NCBI RefSeq assembly: GCF_002234675.1
Contig: NC_019879.2
Span: forward strand, 5,709,325 to 5,773,324
Direction of reading: 5' to 3'
DNA from: Oryzias latipes
Taxonomy: Eukaryota; Chordata; Actinopteri; Beloniformes; Adrianichthyidae
DNA: 64,000 nt
Part shown: positions 33,909 to 43,741 of the stretch, piece by piece
How positions within the stretch are numbered: position 1 is the stretch's first letter
How the letters are laid out: each line of letters begins with the position of its first letter
Program-made: the position numbers and the translations under genes
The notes under the pieces: generated by a model
The model's input: only the letters and a program-made list of their open reading frames with translations
Database searches by the model: none
What the model was told of the DNA's origin: nothing

Positions 33909-35954
33909 ATGGACGCCCAAATTGCAAAGACCACCCAGAGTCTGACCACAGCGGCAGAGATGAGGAACACCACCCAGATGTTGATGCACCCCAATGCAAA
34001 CTGGGAGGAATACCTGGCTCCTGCTCCTCTCTCCATTGCCATCATGGGGGAGCTGGTCTTCATCTCATCAATCACTGATTTCTCCATCAACAAGAATCCC
34101 CCAAAAGATGGGTTCAAGTTCATAAAGTACCCAGACTCCTTTAGGGCTAGTCTCATGCAAATCTGTAACTCAGGCTGGCACGCATTCAATTTAGCCCACA
34201 AGAACATGAATCAAATCCGGATTCATACCTTCACTGTTCCAGATTATATGAAAGCAGCAGTCAAGATTCTGTTTCAAGGAAATGATGAAATCCTTGAAAC
34301 TCTTCTCCCAAACCAGCTGGAAAACATCCGCAACATTGCAGACGAATGTGTGGTGCTAGCAGAGGGCGTTGAAAAGAAGTATGCAGATGTTATTAATATA
34401 ATCCAGGAGCTGCTGGAAGCCTGTATCAATGCTGAACACTTTCATGGAGAAGAGCTGGAGAAGGTCAGGATGAAACTTAAAGAGAATACATTGAAAGAAC
34501 AGACTGCAAAGGAGCTAAATGAACGATCCAAGAAAGCAATGGAGGCCATGTCAAAGGAGCTGGAAGAGACACAAGAACAGTACAAGAAGTCCATGGATTC
34601 CATGCCATCAGGGTGGGAGATGATTGGCATGGATTTTGTTGAAGGACTGACATCCCCTTTGAAAATGCTCAGTTCAATTTCAGCATCCATCTCCGTCAAA
34701 GTTCAAAAAATGACTAGTGGCTCAGAGACTAACTTTGATGATGGAGGTGACGATGTAGACATGGTTTCAGAAATGAAAATTTTGAGCAGGTCAGGACAAA
34801 TTCTGAATCTCGCATCATCATTCAGACAGTTTATAAGTGAAGAAGGAATCAACTGGAAGGAGATCTATGATCAGAAGAAGAAGTATGCAAATACTACATG
34901 GATTCAAAAACAGTTTGAAAGAAATTATGAAGAATTGGAGGATCTTCCAAGAAGTAAAGTAAGGGAAACTGCTCTATGTCTCTGCCAAAGAGGGATTTAC
35001 ATCGGTGAACAGTTGGCAATATATGCACCAGATCAGGCATGTGATAAGAAAACGACACTCAAGCTGATTAAAGACACAAAGAAGCTGTATGAAGATGCCT
35101 TAAAGTTAGACTGTAAAAGCAAAAAAATGTCTGGTTCTCCAGCTTTGAACCCCAAACCCCCAATGATGTTCAAAGCACAGGAGAACTCTGGAAGTCAGTC
35201 TGCCAGCCAGAGAGCAACAGAGAACGCTCGTTTCCGCATCGAGCAAAACCGAGAACAACTGAAGCAAACCAGAGAGTCGTACGAGAAGGCTGTACAGAAC
35301 ATGGAGCAGAATCAAAGAGAACTGACTGAGATCCTGATTGAGATGCAGAACTGCAAGATCAAAGAGACTGACTTTGAAACCACCATCAAAATGCTGGTCA
35401 AAGGGATGGATGCCATGGGTAGAGTGAAGGAGCAGTGGGAGAAGATGGTCCGCTTCTTCCAGATGGTGGCCACCATTGTGAAAACCAGCCTTGGAACCAC
35501 GCTGCACAATTTTGTGAAGACATCTGAAGACACAAAGAAACTGTCCTACAACTCTAAGCTCTTTGCCAAAGACTTGCTGTACAATCAGGCCTTTGAAGCC
35601 TCCAACATCGCCAGTCTGGTCCACATGATCTCAGGGACCTACTGTGAAGTGTCCAGCATGTACCTGATGGACAGAGTTAGCAGCTTGGGTAAGCTTATGG
35701 CCATGGACAAGGAGAAGCCGGAGTTCATGCAAGAGAGGATGAAGCTGCAGATGTCCTGCCAAGAAGCTCAAGATGGTATCATGCATTTGGTCCTGAAGAA
35801 CAAGAACGAATTTCAAAGGAAGATGGATGCCAGGATGGCCCAAATTGAGGGAGGGCTCAAAGCCATTCTGCCCTCTACTCCACCAACGGAGACAGAAAGA
35901 ATCAAAGAAATAGTTCAAATTGGGTTTGGAGATGAAGAAGAAAATTATTACTGA
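33909..35954 (+). CDS. Uncharacterised coiled-coil protein, 681 residues
   Basis: An uninterrupted reading frame in what appears to be a single exon. I take the ATG at 33909 (gaaATGGac, good Kozak) because it follows a polypyrimidine tract and acceptor (ttttaaag at 33905). The frame also contains an ATG 15 bases upstream. Residues 30-130 are a folded-looking region (NWEEYLAPAPLS, KYPDSFRASLMQ). 180-232 are a strong coiled coil (EELEKVRMKLKENTLKEQ). 233-250 (PSGWEMIGMDFVEGL) are less charged. 440-540 are a second coiled coil (RFRIEQNREQLKQTRESYEK) with an amphipathic stretch, RFFQMVATIVKTSL. The end is acidic with YY. No signal peptide or clear TM helix. I know no named family. The coil, short apolar segment, coil layout and the acidic YY end match the gene at 16412-18423, so the two may be distant relatives. 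Confidence 0.82.
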   Translation: MDAQIAKTTQSLTTAAEMRNTTQMLMHPNANWEEYLAPAPLSIAIMGELVFISSITDFSINKNPPKDGFKFIKYPDSFRASLMQICNSGWHAFNLAHKNMNQIRIHTFTVPDYMKAAVKILFQGNDEILETLLPNQLENIRNIADECVVLAEGVEKKYADVINIIQELLEACINAEHFHGEELEKVRMKLKENTLKEQTAKELNERSKKAMEAMSKELEETQEQYKKSMDSMPSGWEMIGMDFVEGLTSPLKMLSSISASISVKVQKMTSGSETNFDDGGDDVDMVSEMKILSRSGQILNLASSFRQFISEEGINWKEIYDQKKKYANTTWIQKQFERNYEELEDLPRSKVRETALCLCQRGIYIGEQLAIYAPDQACDKKTTLKLIKDTKKLYEDALKLDCKSKKMSGSPALNPKPPMMFKAQENSGSQSASQRATENARFRIEQNREQLKQTRESYEKAVQNMEQNQRELTEILIEMQNCKIKETDFETTIKMLVKGMDAMGRVKEQWEKMVRFFQMVATIVKTSLGTTLHNFVKTSEDTKKLSYNSKLFAKDLLYNQAFEASNIASLVHMISGTYCEVSSMYLMDRVSSLGKLMAMDKEKPEFMQERMKLQMSCQEAQDGIMHLVLKNKNEFQRKMDARMAQIEGGLKAILPSTPPTETERIKEIVQIGFGDEEENYY

Positions 35955-35979
35955 AACGATGGAATTTTATACCTAAAGA

Positions 35980-37325
35980 CCTGCAGCATTAAGGTTGAAA
36001 TGTTACACCATCAAATGCTCACGGCTGGTCGCAATCTTAGATCTTCGGCAAAAGGCTTTTTAACAATCCCACGATCCAGATTCAAGACCAAGGGAGACAG
36101 GGCCTTTGCTATAACACTCTGGCCCCAACACTCTGGAACACTATCCCAGAACTTTGATACTTTTTTATACTTTATCTCTCATTTAAAACAGGTGGTTAAA
36201 ACTGGTTTTTATCATCTTAGAAATCTAGCTAGGGGCCACCCACTACTCTCTCTTGCTAATATGGAAATGCTAATGCATACTTTTATTATCAGTAAAATTG
36301 ATTACTGTAACGCCCTGCTTGCTGGTCTTTTGAAAAATAACATTAAGAACCTTCAGCTCCTCCAGAACTCTGCTGCACGAGTTCTTACCAAGACCAGGAG
36401 GCGGGCTCACATCACCCCAATTTTAAAATCCCTGCATTGGCTCCCCATATGCTTCAGGATTGATTTTAAGATACTTTTAACAGTTTTTAAATGTCTTAAC
36501 GGTCAGATCTTTTAGTAAAATATGAACCCTCGCGGAACCTGAGATCCTCTGGCACTGGTCTATTAACCATTCAACCAGTAAAAACCAAAACCTACGGAGA
36601 GGCCGCTTTTCAGCACTATGGCCCCCGTTTGAGGAACAGTCTGCCTGAGGACCTGAGAGCCGCAGAGAGCATTAATGCTTTTAAGAAAGGCTCAAAACCC
36701 ATCTGTTTAACCTGGCGTTCAGCTCATTTTATTACTTTTATTATATTATTTATTAATTTAATTATAATTTTGTAGTTATTTATCCATTTTACCTACTAAT
36801 TAGTTTTAGGGTTTCCGATAACAAACATTCTGTTTTCGTGCTCAGCTTATTTTCTCATTGTTTTTCCCCATCAGTTAGGGGGTGGGAGGTGTGAGAAGTG
36901 GAGGGATGGGTGTAGGTACAGGAAGGGGGTTCCTTTAATTTTCGTGCCTTTTTTTAATTATTTATTTTGTTTTTATGTAAAGCACTTTGTCTTACGCTTT
37001 CATAGGAATAGTGCTATAAAAATCCAGTTTGATATGATTTGATTTAAAGAGATCAGGCTCGCTGATTCCCTACCAGTATTTGGATCTCTATTAAAAACAT
37101 ACCTTTACAGGCGTGCTTTTTAAGATTTTACTGGTTCTTAAATTTAAACTTATGATATTATTTATTTGAGTTATTTGATTGATTTAACTGCTAACACTGT
37201 TTTGTGTGTGTGCTGTGTTTCTTTTGTCCTTTTAATCCTGCTCTTTTGTCTTGTGTTAATTGTTGAGCACTTTGTAACATTGATTTTGAAAAGTGCTATA
37301 TAAATAAAGTTTAATAATAATGGAT
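35980..37325 (+). mobile_element. LINE 3' end split by a second LINE
   Basis: 35998-36170 encodes the C-terminus of an L2-like ORF2 (TAGRNLRSSAKGFLTIPRSR). The sequence resumes at about 37050 with 'ctattaaaaacatacctt' and a 3' UTR ending 'gtgctatataaataaagttt' near 37300. The intervening 36171-37045 is another LINE in the same orientation. Both are 5'-truncated. Confidence 0.65.
36171..37045 (+). mobile_element. Nested L2-like LINE, 5'-truncated
   Basis: Frame 36171-36515 gives 'GFYHLRNLAR', 'KIDYCNALLAGLL', 'LLQNSAARVLTKTRRRAHIT' and 'SLHWLPICFRIDFKILL'; after frame breaks 'GPRLRNSLPEDLRA' follows near 36625-36660. The tail ends 'gtgctataaaaatccagttt' then 'gatatgatttgat'. It lies inside the preceding LINE. 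Confidence 0.65.
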
Positions 37326-37329
37326 TGGA

Positions 37330-37625
37330 TTTATCTGCACTTTTGTAGACGCTCAAAGCGTCCATTATTCTTTCACTCCTTGTTCAGACTTGGTGATGGT
37401 AGCCACTGTTCTAGCCACAGCTGCCCTGGGGCGGAATGACAGAGGCGTGGCTGCAAGTTCGCGCCTACGGCCCCTCTGACCATCACCGGGACATTCATAC
37501 ACATTCACACACCAGTGGAGCCACACTGGAGGCAAGGAGGGTGAAGTATCTTGCCCAAGGACAAAGCGACAGTTGACCCTCGATCGTTGGACAACCTGCT
37601 CAACCGCCTGAACCGCTGCCACCCA
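37330..37625. repeat. Interspersed repeat, unclassified
   Basis: The block 'ggcaaggagggtgaagtatc' then 'ttgcccaaggacaaagcgac' is a motif set I associate with a widespread fish repeat. No coding capacity. Confidence 0.4.
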
Positions 37626-37639
37626 TTATTATAGCGTTT

Positions 37640-37950
37640 ATTATTATTGTTTATTATGATAACAATTTAACCAACAATAGTAAAATAGCAACAACAGCAA
37701 TAATAATACTAATGTAATAATATTAATTGAACATAGATTGGATATGAATTCATTGATTGATTTGAAAATAAAACAAAAATAAATACATGAATAAAATCAA
37801 AAAGTAAAAGAACATAAAAGGAATGGAAATGGACACGTGTGTATGCATGTACAATAACCTACAAACAGGCATACAATTGTCAACATGGAACAGTAAAGTA
37901 CATAATAATAAAACATACAATATTAATAATAGAAACAACAACACTTATAA

Positions 37951-38021
<71 letters not shown>

Positions 38022-38110
38022 AACATGTTTGAAAGGGACAAGGTAGAGGCTTAGTTTACTGCAGCCTTCCCTTTCAAAATAAAATAAAACATGAATAAAT
38101 AAATAAATAA
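37640..38110. repeat. AT-rich low-complexity region with (AAAT)n microsatellite
   Basis: A near-perfect AAAT tetranucleotide array spans about 37948-38022, with smaller runs at 38093-38113. Its left part (37735-37830) resembles the duplicated sequence near 70-180 and 40885-40990. Confidence 0.85.
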
Positions 38111-38346
38111 ATAAGACTATCTCACACCTAGGTGTTGCATGGGTTTGTGCATCTGGGCCTGTCCTTCGACCGACCCCCCACTTGGAACTGGAAGATGCAT
38201 TTGATCAGAGGCATGTCTTTGATTTTATTTATTTATCTATTTTTCAAAAGGATATTTCATCGATCAAGTCTTCCATTATATTTGGGGACTTTCTTTGACA
38301 AGCGGCTTGTATTTGAATCTGGTCCTGCCTTTGATGGGGTTGTTGT

Positions 38347-39282
38347 CTTTGAATGGTAGTCCAACTTTGACTATGTTCCTGTCTTTGGACAGAGGCCTGT
38401 GTTTGGACGAAGGCCGCTCCTGGAACAGGGTGCTGTTTTTGGACAGGTTCATTTCTTTAAGCTGAGGCTTCTATTTGCATTGGGGCAGAAATTTGGCTAG
38501 ACGGTTGTCTTTGGATCAGGCGTCGTTTAGGAATCAGAACTTTTCTTTGGATGGGGGCTTGGTTTAGGTTGGAGGCATGTCTTTGAATGCTAGTCCAACT
38601 TTGACTATGTTCCTGTCTTTGGACAGAGGCCTGTGTTTGGACGAAAGCCTGTTCTGGAACAGGGTGCTGTTTTTGGACAGGTTCATTTCTTTTGGCCGAG
38701 GCTCCTATTTGCATTGGGGCAGGAATTTGGCTAGGCGGTTCTCTTTGGATCAGGCGTCGGTTAGGAATCAGAACCTTTCTTTGGATGGGGGCTTGGTTTA
38801 GGTTGGAGGCATGTCTTTGAATGCTAGTCCAACTTTGACTATGTTCCTGTCTTTGGACAGAGGCCTGTGTTTGGACGAAGGCTGCTCCTGGAACAGGGTG
38901 CTGTTTTTGGACAGGTTCATTTCTTTGGGCCGAGGCTCCTATTTGCATTGGGGCAGGAATTTGGCTTGGCGGTTCTCTTTGGATTAGGCGTCGGTTAGGA
39001 ATCAGAACTTCTCTTTGGATGGGGGCTTGGTTTAGGTTGGAGGCATGTCTTTGAATGCTAGTCCAACTTTGACTATGTTCCTGTCTTTGGACAGAGGCCT
39101 GTGTTTGGACGAAAGCCTGTCCTGGAACAGGGTGCTGTTTTTGGACAGGTTCATTTCTTTGGGCCGAGGCTTCTATTTGCATTGGGGCAGGAATTTGGCT
39201 TGGCGGTTCTCTTTGGATTAGGCGTCGGTTAGGAATCAGAACCTTTCTTTGGATGGGGGCTTGGTTTAGGTTGGAGGCATGT
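38347..39282 (-). repeat. Four tandem 234-base coding repeats
   Basis: 'ctttgaatg' followed by 'tagtccaactttgactatg' starts units at 38347, 38581, 38815 and 39049, exactly 234 bases apart (78 codons). Units are highly similar, so recent expansion or homogenisation is likely. Confidence 0.93.
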
Positions 39283-40547
39283 CTTTGAACCTGTATGTGG
39301 GTAGGGTCCTGTCTTTTAATCAAGTCCTTTCTTTGAAAGGGGGCCTGTCGTTGACTCTGGTCGCTGGTCGTTTGATAGGTGTTGTGTCTTTGAATGTTAA
39401 CATTTCTTTGAAAGGTACTCTGTCTTTGAGTTTTTTGTTCCCTTTGGATAAATGCCTGTTTTTGAAAATTTGTATGTGTTTGGTAAGAGATCTGCAATTG
39501 GACAGGGTGCGGACTTTTGGCTGGGGCTTGTTTTTGCCTTGACCTGTGTTTTTCCACTGTGGCCTGTCTTTGGATCTGCCAATGTCTTTTAATAGGGACT
39601 TGTCTTTCGACCTGGTAATTCCTTTGATAGGTGATGTATCTTTGATTGTGGTCCCTCCTTTGATAGGTGTTGAATCTTTGGTTGTATGGCTGCCTTTGAT
39701 AAGTGTTGTATCTTTGATTGTGGTCCCTCCTTTGATAGGTGTTGTATCTTTGGTTGTATGGCTGCCTTTGATAGGTGTTATATCTTTGGTTGTGGTACTT
39801 CCTTTGATAGGTGTTGTATCTTTGGTTGTGGTACTTCCTTTGATAGGTGTTGTATCTTTGGTTGTGGTACTTCCTTTGATAGGTGTTGTTTCTTTGATTG
39901 TGTCCCTGGCTTTGGTTAAACACCTGTTTCTGAACAGGGCCCTGTGTATGCCCTGAAGCTTGGATTTTGCCTGGTATCTTATTTTTAACCGGGTCACTTA
40001 TTTTTAGAAGGGCCATTCTATCACACAAATCATCCATAATAGAAGGGGGACTCATTCTAGGTCTAGCTGCTGAGGCATCAGCCACAGGTGAATTCCAGAC
40101 AGTTTTAGAAGAACTGATTTGGTCACGAATATTTGCTCTGTAGCTTCGTCTCAACATTTCACTTGTTCTTTCTTCTTTTGTGTACACGGGTTCACTGATT
40201 TTTCGGAAACGAGCAAGTAATTGATCCTTGCTAAATTTACGCTGCACCCACTGTTTGGAAGAATTCTTGTCATTGATTGAATCTATGTTTCCAAAACTGA
40301 AGGAGAACACATTCTGGGTGTCCACTTTGTCCTTGGATGTTGCCGTTCCTTGGTTTGAAATCACAGCTGTGTCAATTCTTCGGAAGTGAGCCAGCAGCTG
40401 AAATCTGCGATCTTTGCGGTAAGCCCAAAGTTCAAAGGATCTCTTTGAATGGATAAAAGAGCAATACTTAAAATGGAAAGAAAAAGGTTTGGCGCCTGAA
40501 ACCTGGTTTAAAGTAAATTCAGGGCTGAACCCTTTAGGGTTATTCAT
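38457..40547 (-). CDS. Gln/Arg-rich protein made of three kinds of internal repeat, 696 residues
   Basis: Single open frame; ATG at 40547 (aaagATGaa) after a pyrimidine-poor leader. Residues 22-60 and 81-119 are a duplicated module with exactly 59-residue spacing (FSFHF/FSFSF, a Trp, then RFQLLAHFRRI/KDQLLARFRKI). About 216-307 are 12-residue units (NQRYNTYQRK type). About 310-420 are looser QRQ units. About 422-696 are 78-residue units (from 234-base DNA repeats). The frame stops at TAA 38459-38457 inside the fourth 78-residue unit. The sister units have CAA there, and 70 more in-frame codons run to a TGA at 38246-38244, ending in SPNIMEDLIDEISF. That echoes SPPSIMDDLCDRM near residue 175. 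No family recognised. The repeats suggest a disordered scaffold or RNA-binding protein. Confidence 0.6.
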   Translation of the reverse strand: MNNPKGFSPEFTLNQVSGAKPFSFHFKYCSFIHSKRSFELWAYRKDRRFQLLAHFRRIDTAVISNQGTATSKDKVDTQNVFSFSFGNIDSINDKNSSKQWVQRKFSKDQLLARFRKISEPVYTKEERTSEMLRRSYRANIRDQISSSKTVWNSPVADASAARPRMSPPSIMDDLCDRMALLKISDPVKNKIPGKIQASGHTQGPVQKQVFNQSQGHNQRNNTYQRKYHNQRYNTYQRKYHNQRYNTYQRKYHNQRYNTYQRQPYNQRYNTYQRRDHNQRYNTYQRQPYNQRFNTYQRRDHNQRYITYQRNYQVERQVPIKRHWQIQRQATVEKHRSRQKQAPAKSPHPVQLQISYQTHTNFQKQAFIQREQKTQRQSTFQRNVNIQRHNTYQTTSDQSQRQAPFQRKDLIKRQDPTHIQVQRHASNLNQAPIQRKVLIPNRRLIQREPPSQIPAPMQIEASAQRNEPVQKQHPVPGQAFVQTQASVQRQEHSQSWTSIQRHASNLNQAPIQREVLIPNRRLIQREPPSQIPAPMQIGASAQRNEPVQKQHPVPGAAFVQTQASVQRQEHSQSWTSIQRHASNLNQAPIQRKVLIPNRRLIQREPPSQIPAPMQIGASAKRNEPVQKQHPVPEQAFVQTQASVQRQEHSQSWTSIQRHASNLNQAPIQRKVLIPKRRLIQRQPSSQISAPMQIEASA
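39620..39905 (-). repeat. Tandem 36-base coding repeats
   Basis: 'tttgataggtgttgtatctt' recurs every 36 bases (for example 39661, 39697, 39733), encoding 12-residue units on the minus strand. About eight units. Confidence 0.92.
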
Positions 40548-41928
40548 CTTTTTTTCTTTTAATCAATGTCTTAACCCTTTTGGCTTTAATAACTCAGAAA
40601 GAACCCGTAAAAATTCACTGTGCGAAACTTGGGTCTCTATTGGTGAAAGGTTCACTTAACTGCTAAGTTAGGATTGTTTTTCCTGACTTTCGAAGGTCTA
40701 TAAATGGAAAAATCTGATTTGGTAATATGAGCAAAAATTACATCACTGATGACATCATAGTGTTAGAGTGTTATGTCAGATGATGATGTCAGATGATATG
40801 GTGACATGACTAATGATGACATCACTGATCATGATGTAATAAAAACTTCAAAAAAACAAAATGACATTTTAATATACATAGATATATTGAACATAGATTT
40901 GATATTAGTTCATTAATTAAATGAAAATAAAACAAAAATAAATAAATACAATCAAAAATTAAAAGATTAAAAAGAATGGAAATGGACAGACATGCATGCA
41001 TATCAAATAGCCTACATATCCAGAGAAATTCCTTTAGACATGAATCATTTCTTTAACTTGATGTACCAAAACACTGAAAAAGTTTTTATCCTATGACTGT
41101 AACAGCTGTAAATAATGATAAAAGCTGCTCCTATTTGAAGAAGAAGGGACAGGTATGTGTGATAGTGGGTTAAATGGTGGTTTTGTTTCTTTTTCTATTG
41201 TTAAATTTGTAATGATTATTGTTTTTGAGTCACTATTTAGTTTACAGCTTATTGTTTTTGATATCACTTCGGCTGAACAACACTTTGGATTTTAGCTGAA
41301 CATCTGGAGATATTTGACAACAATAAAGAAATCATTCTATCCCACCACTAATTGATATCCAACAAAAATGTCATTAACAATAAAAACTATTTTCTATTTT
41401 TACAAGAAGAGAGAAAAAGAATCAGGACATATGGAGGAAAGAAACAGGCTGGTCTTATGGTGGACGTTCCGGGCAAAGCCAGTAAATACCATGTTTTGAA
41501 ATAGTATTCTTCATTCGGAGAAGCAGCATGCTGTATAACAATCACAGCTCATTTAACATTTATGAACTAATTATACAACAACAAAACACAACAAAACCTT
41601 TGTGTTACAGCAGAGCAGACAGACACACGAATCACAGGTAATGTTACAAGTTAAGGCAGATCAAACGTTTAAGAAGAAAATCTTAAAAAAATAAACAATG
41701 ACGTCATTTGCAACATTTGGGCCTACTTCCGTTTTGGTCATCGACCAAAAAAAAGTTTTCCTCGGCAGCGTTGTTGTTGCAGGGCCAAATTTGGACAAAA
41801 CTGATGTAATTATTATTGGATCAGTTGAGGCCCAAAACAGGGAGGCTCAGAAATTGGAGTCTCTATCTAAGAATGTTTCTACAAACTGCAGTAATCTGGG
41901 GGGGATCTTTGATACTGATTTGATATGA

Positions 41929-43741
41929 TGATTTCCGGTTCCGGGTTACACGGCAGGACGCGTGGCGTGCCTCTCTGCGAATACAACTATCTTCAAATTA
42001 CTTAAAAGGTTGATTTTCAAAAAAGAGAGCTGACCATGCCCCCGAAGAAACCCCAGGAATACGAAGACCTCAAAAAGACTCTTGACATTATTCAAGAAAC
42101 GCTGAAAAGTTTTATGGAACAAGTGTCGGCTAAGCTAACCCCACTCTGGGATATGATGGAAGAGTTCCGAAGATTTCGGGCTCAAAATGAGCAGCGAGAA
42201 AACCAGGTCGAGATTCTGGAGAAAAGACTGGATGATGTGGAACAGCAAGTAAGGATGAATAATGTCATTCTCACTGGAGTACCAATCAAGCCTCGAGCTA
42301 GCACTGCTAATGCTAGCGCTAGCGTAGCTATTAGTGCCAATACGGAGATCGGTGCAGTGTCTTTGGAACAGCAAATAAATTCATTTCTCACATCTAAAGG
42401 GATTTCCCTGGATCTCAATACCATCGAGACCTGCCACCTGCTCCCCAGGAGAAAGGAAACGGATAAACCAGCGATCCTCATCAGGTTTGTGAATCACAAA
42501 CACAAGCTAGCTTTGATGACCCAAAGGAAACAACTGAAAGGTTCGGCTGCTTATCTGAACGACCATCTGACCAGAAGGAATGCTGAAATCTCAAAACATG
42601 CACGGCTTCTCAGGAAGCGTAAGCAGATTGAGAACACTTGGGTTAAAGGCTGCAGGATTTATGTCAAACCGCTCGGTCCAGAGGACCGGTCCAAGGTTCT
42701 GGTGGTGAACACCATGAAGGACTTTGAGAAATGCTTGACCACGGTCGTCTGAAACAACATGGAGTAATAAACCAAAGAGCCAAATAATTTCAAGAAATAT
42801 GACACGTGGATTCCTCACTTTCTCTGTATGTCTGACGTAACCTGAATAACAGCAGAGTTCTGACCTGCAGACAACTTGACCTCAACTTTCACCGTCGCTG
42901 ATATCAGCTGAAGAAGGATATGGACCTGAATCTAATGTCTGCAGACATAACATCGAAGAGAACTATTAACTCTGTTTTGAACCCAGGAGATCAGCTGTTA
43001 TCAGTAAAAGAAGAAATGCCAACCTTGGACAATCGACAGTTATGGACCCTTTTTACTCTTCCCCTACAGCATTACTTTATTATAAAAAAAAAAAAAAATA
43101 CAAAAAAATATTAAAAAAGTAAAACAAATGATTAATCACTTATTGAAAATTGTTAAATTGATTGACTTTTAATGATATTACTTCACTTTCTCCAAAACTT
43201 GATAAATTGATTCAAAAATCTTTCCTAATGTAGCATAATTTTGCACATGTTTTTAACTTTTGATACTTGATGGAATTTTTGCTATGAAAATTCCTGAAAC
43301 AGTGTTGTGTCTACTTTACTGATATAGTATTATGTTTTATTCATATGAATGGCTTTTATAAGTAACATAATCTGCATATAGTTCAGATGACTGATCTGCA
43401 TTTGCCATGTTGATTTCTAAAATAGTTATTTTTGACGTAATACTTAAGTAATTCATCTTTGTCATGTACTTTATCGATATCTTATGATTTTTAATTCTGT
43501 CTGATAAAAACTGGGAACCGGATATTGATAAATCATGTAATAAAATGGTTACAGTATAATCGGGGTGGGATTATATAAATTTGCTTCCTCCCACTCCCTT
43601 TTCAAGCAATATTTATTAATATGTCTAATTATCCTAAGTTTGATTAGTTACTGTATGAATGTATAACTGATGTTTATATTGCTGTTGTGTATTATTTCTA
43701 CTTAATTGCTTGAAATAAACCATTTCAAAATCAAAATCAAA
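41929..43741 (+). mobile_element. LINE-derived element carrying ORF1 only
   Basis: Copy A (near 1105-1125) is an exact empty site. ATTTGA is present once there and flanks the insert here, giving a 6-base TSD. The insert starts 'tatgatgatttccggttcc' in a GC-rich leader. It holds one intact ORF (42036-42752), then about 990 bases of AT-rich 3' region, and ends in 'caaaatcaaaatcaaa'. There is no RT or endonuclease anywhere in it. Confidence 0.85.
42036..42752 (+). CDS. LINE ORF1 protein (coiled coil plus RNA-binding domain), 238 residues
   Basis: The ATG at 42036 follows a 5' leader. Residues 1-75 form a coiled coil (trimerisation type) ending EQQVRMNNVILTGVP. A linker of Ala/Ser repeats follows. 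Residues about 110-235 match the RRM/C-terminal style of L1-like and FP25K-like ORF1 proteins ('IETCHLLPRRKETDKPAILI', 'LNDHLTRRNAEISKHARLL', 'GCRIYVKP'). ORF1 proteins bind LINE RNA and act as chaperones. The frame is intact, which suggests recent insertion. No ORF2 follows, so mobilisation would need an enzyme supplied by another LINE. Confidence 0.82.
   Translation: MPPKKPQEYEDLKKTLDIIQETLKSFMEQVSAKLTPLWDMMEEFRRFRAQNEQRENQVEILEKRLDDVEQQVRMNNVILTGVPIKPRASTANASASVAISANTEIGAVSLEQQINSFLTSKGISLDLNTIETCHLLPRRKETDKPAILIRFVNHKHKLALMTQRKQLKGSAAYLNDHLTRRNAEISKHARLLRKRKQIENTWVKGCRIYVKPLGPEDRSKVLVVNTMKDFEKCLTTVV

Noticed and set aside
37948-38022. A CRISPR-like array
   Set aside because: It is a plain AAAT microsatellite without spacers; eukaryotic context.
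39279-39956. Plus-strand open frames of 77-136 codons with hydrophobic repeats
   Set aside because: Antisense shadows of the 36-base and QRQ coding repeats on the minus strand; no start context or independent support.
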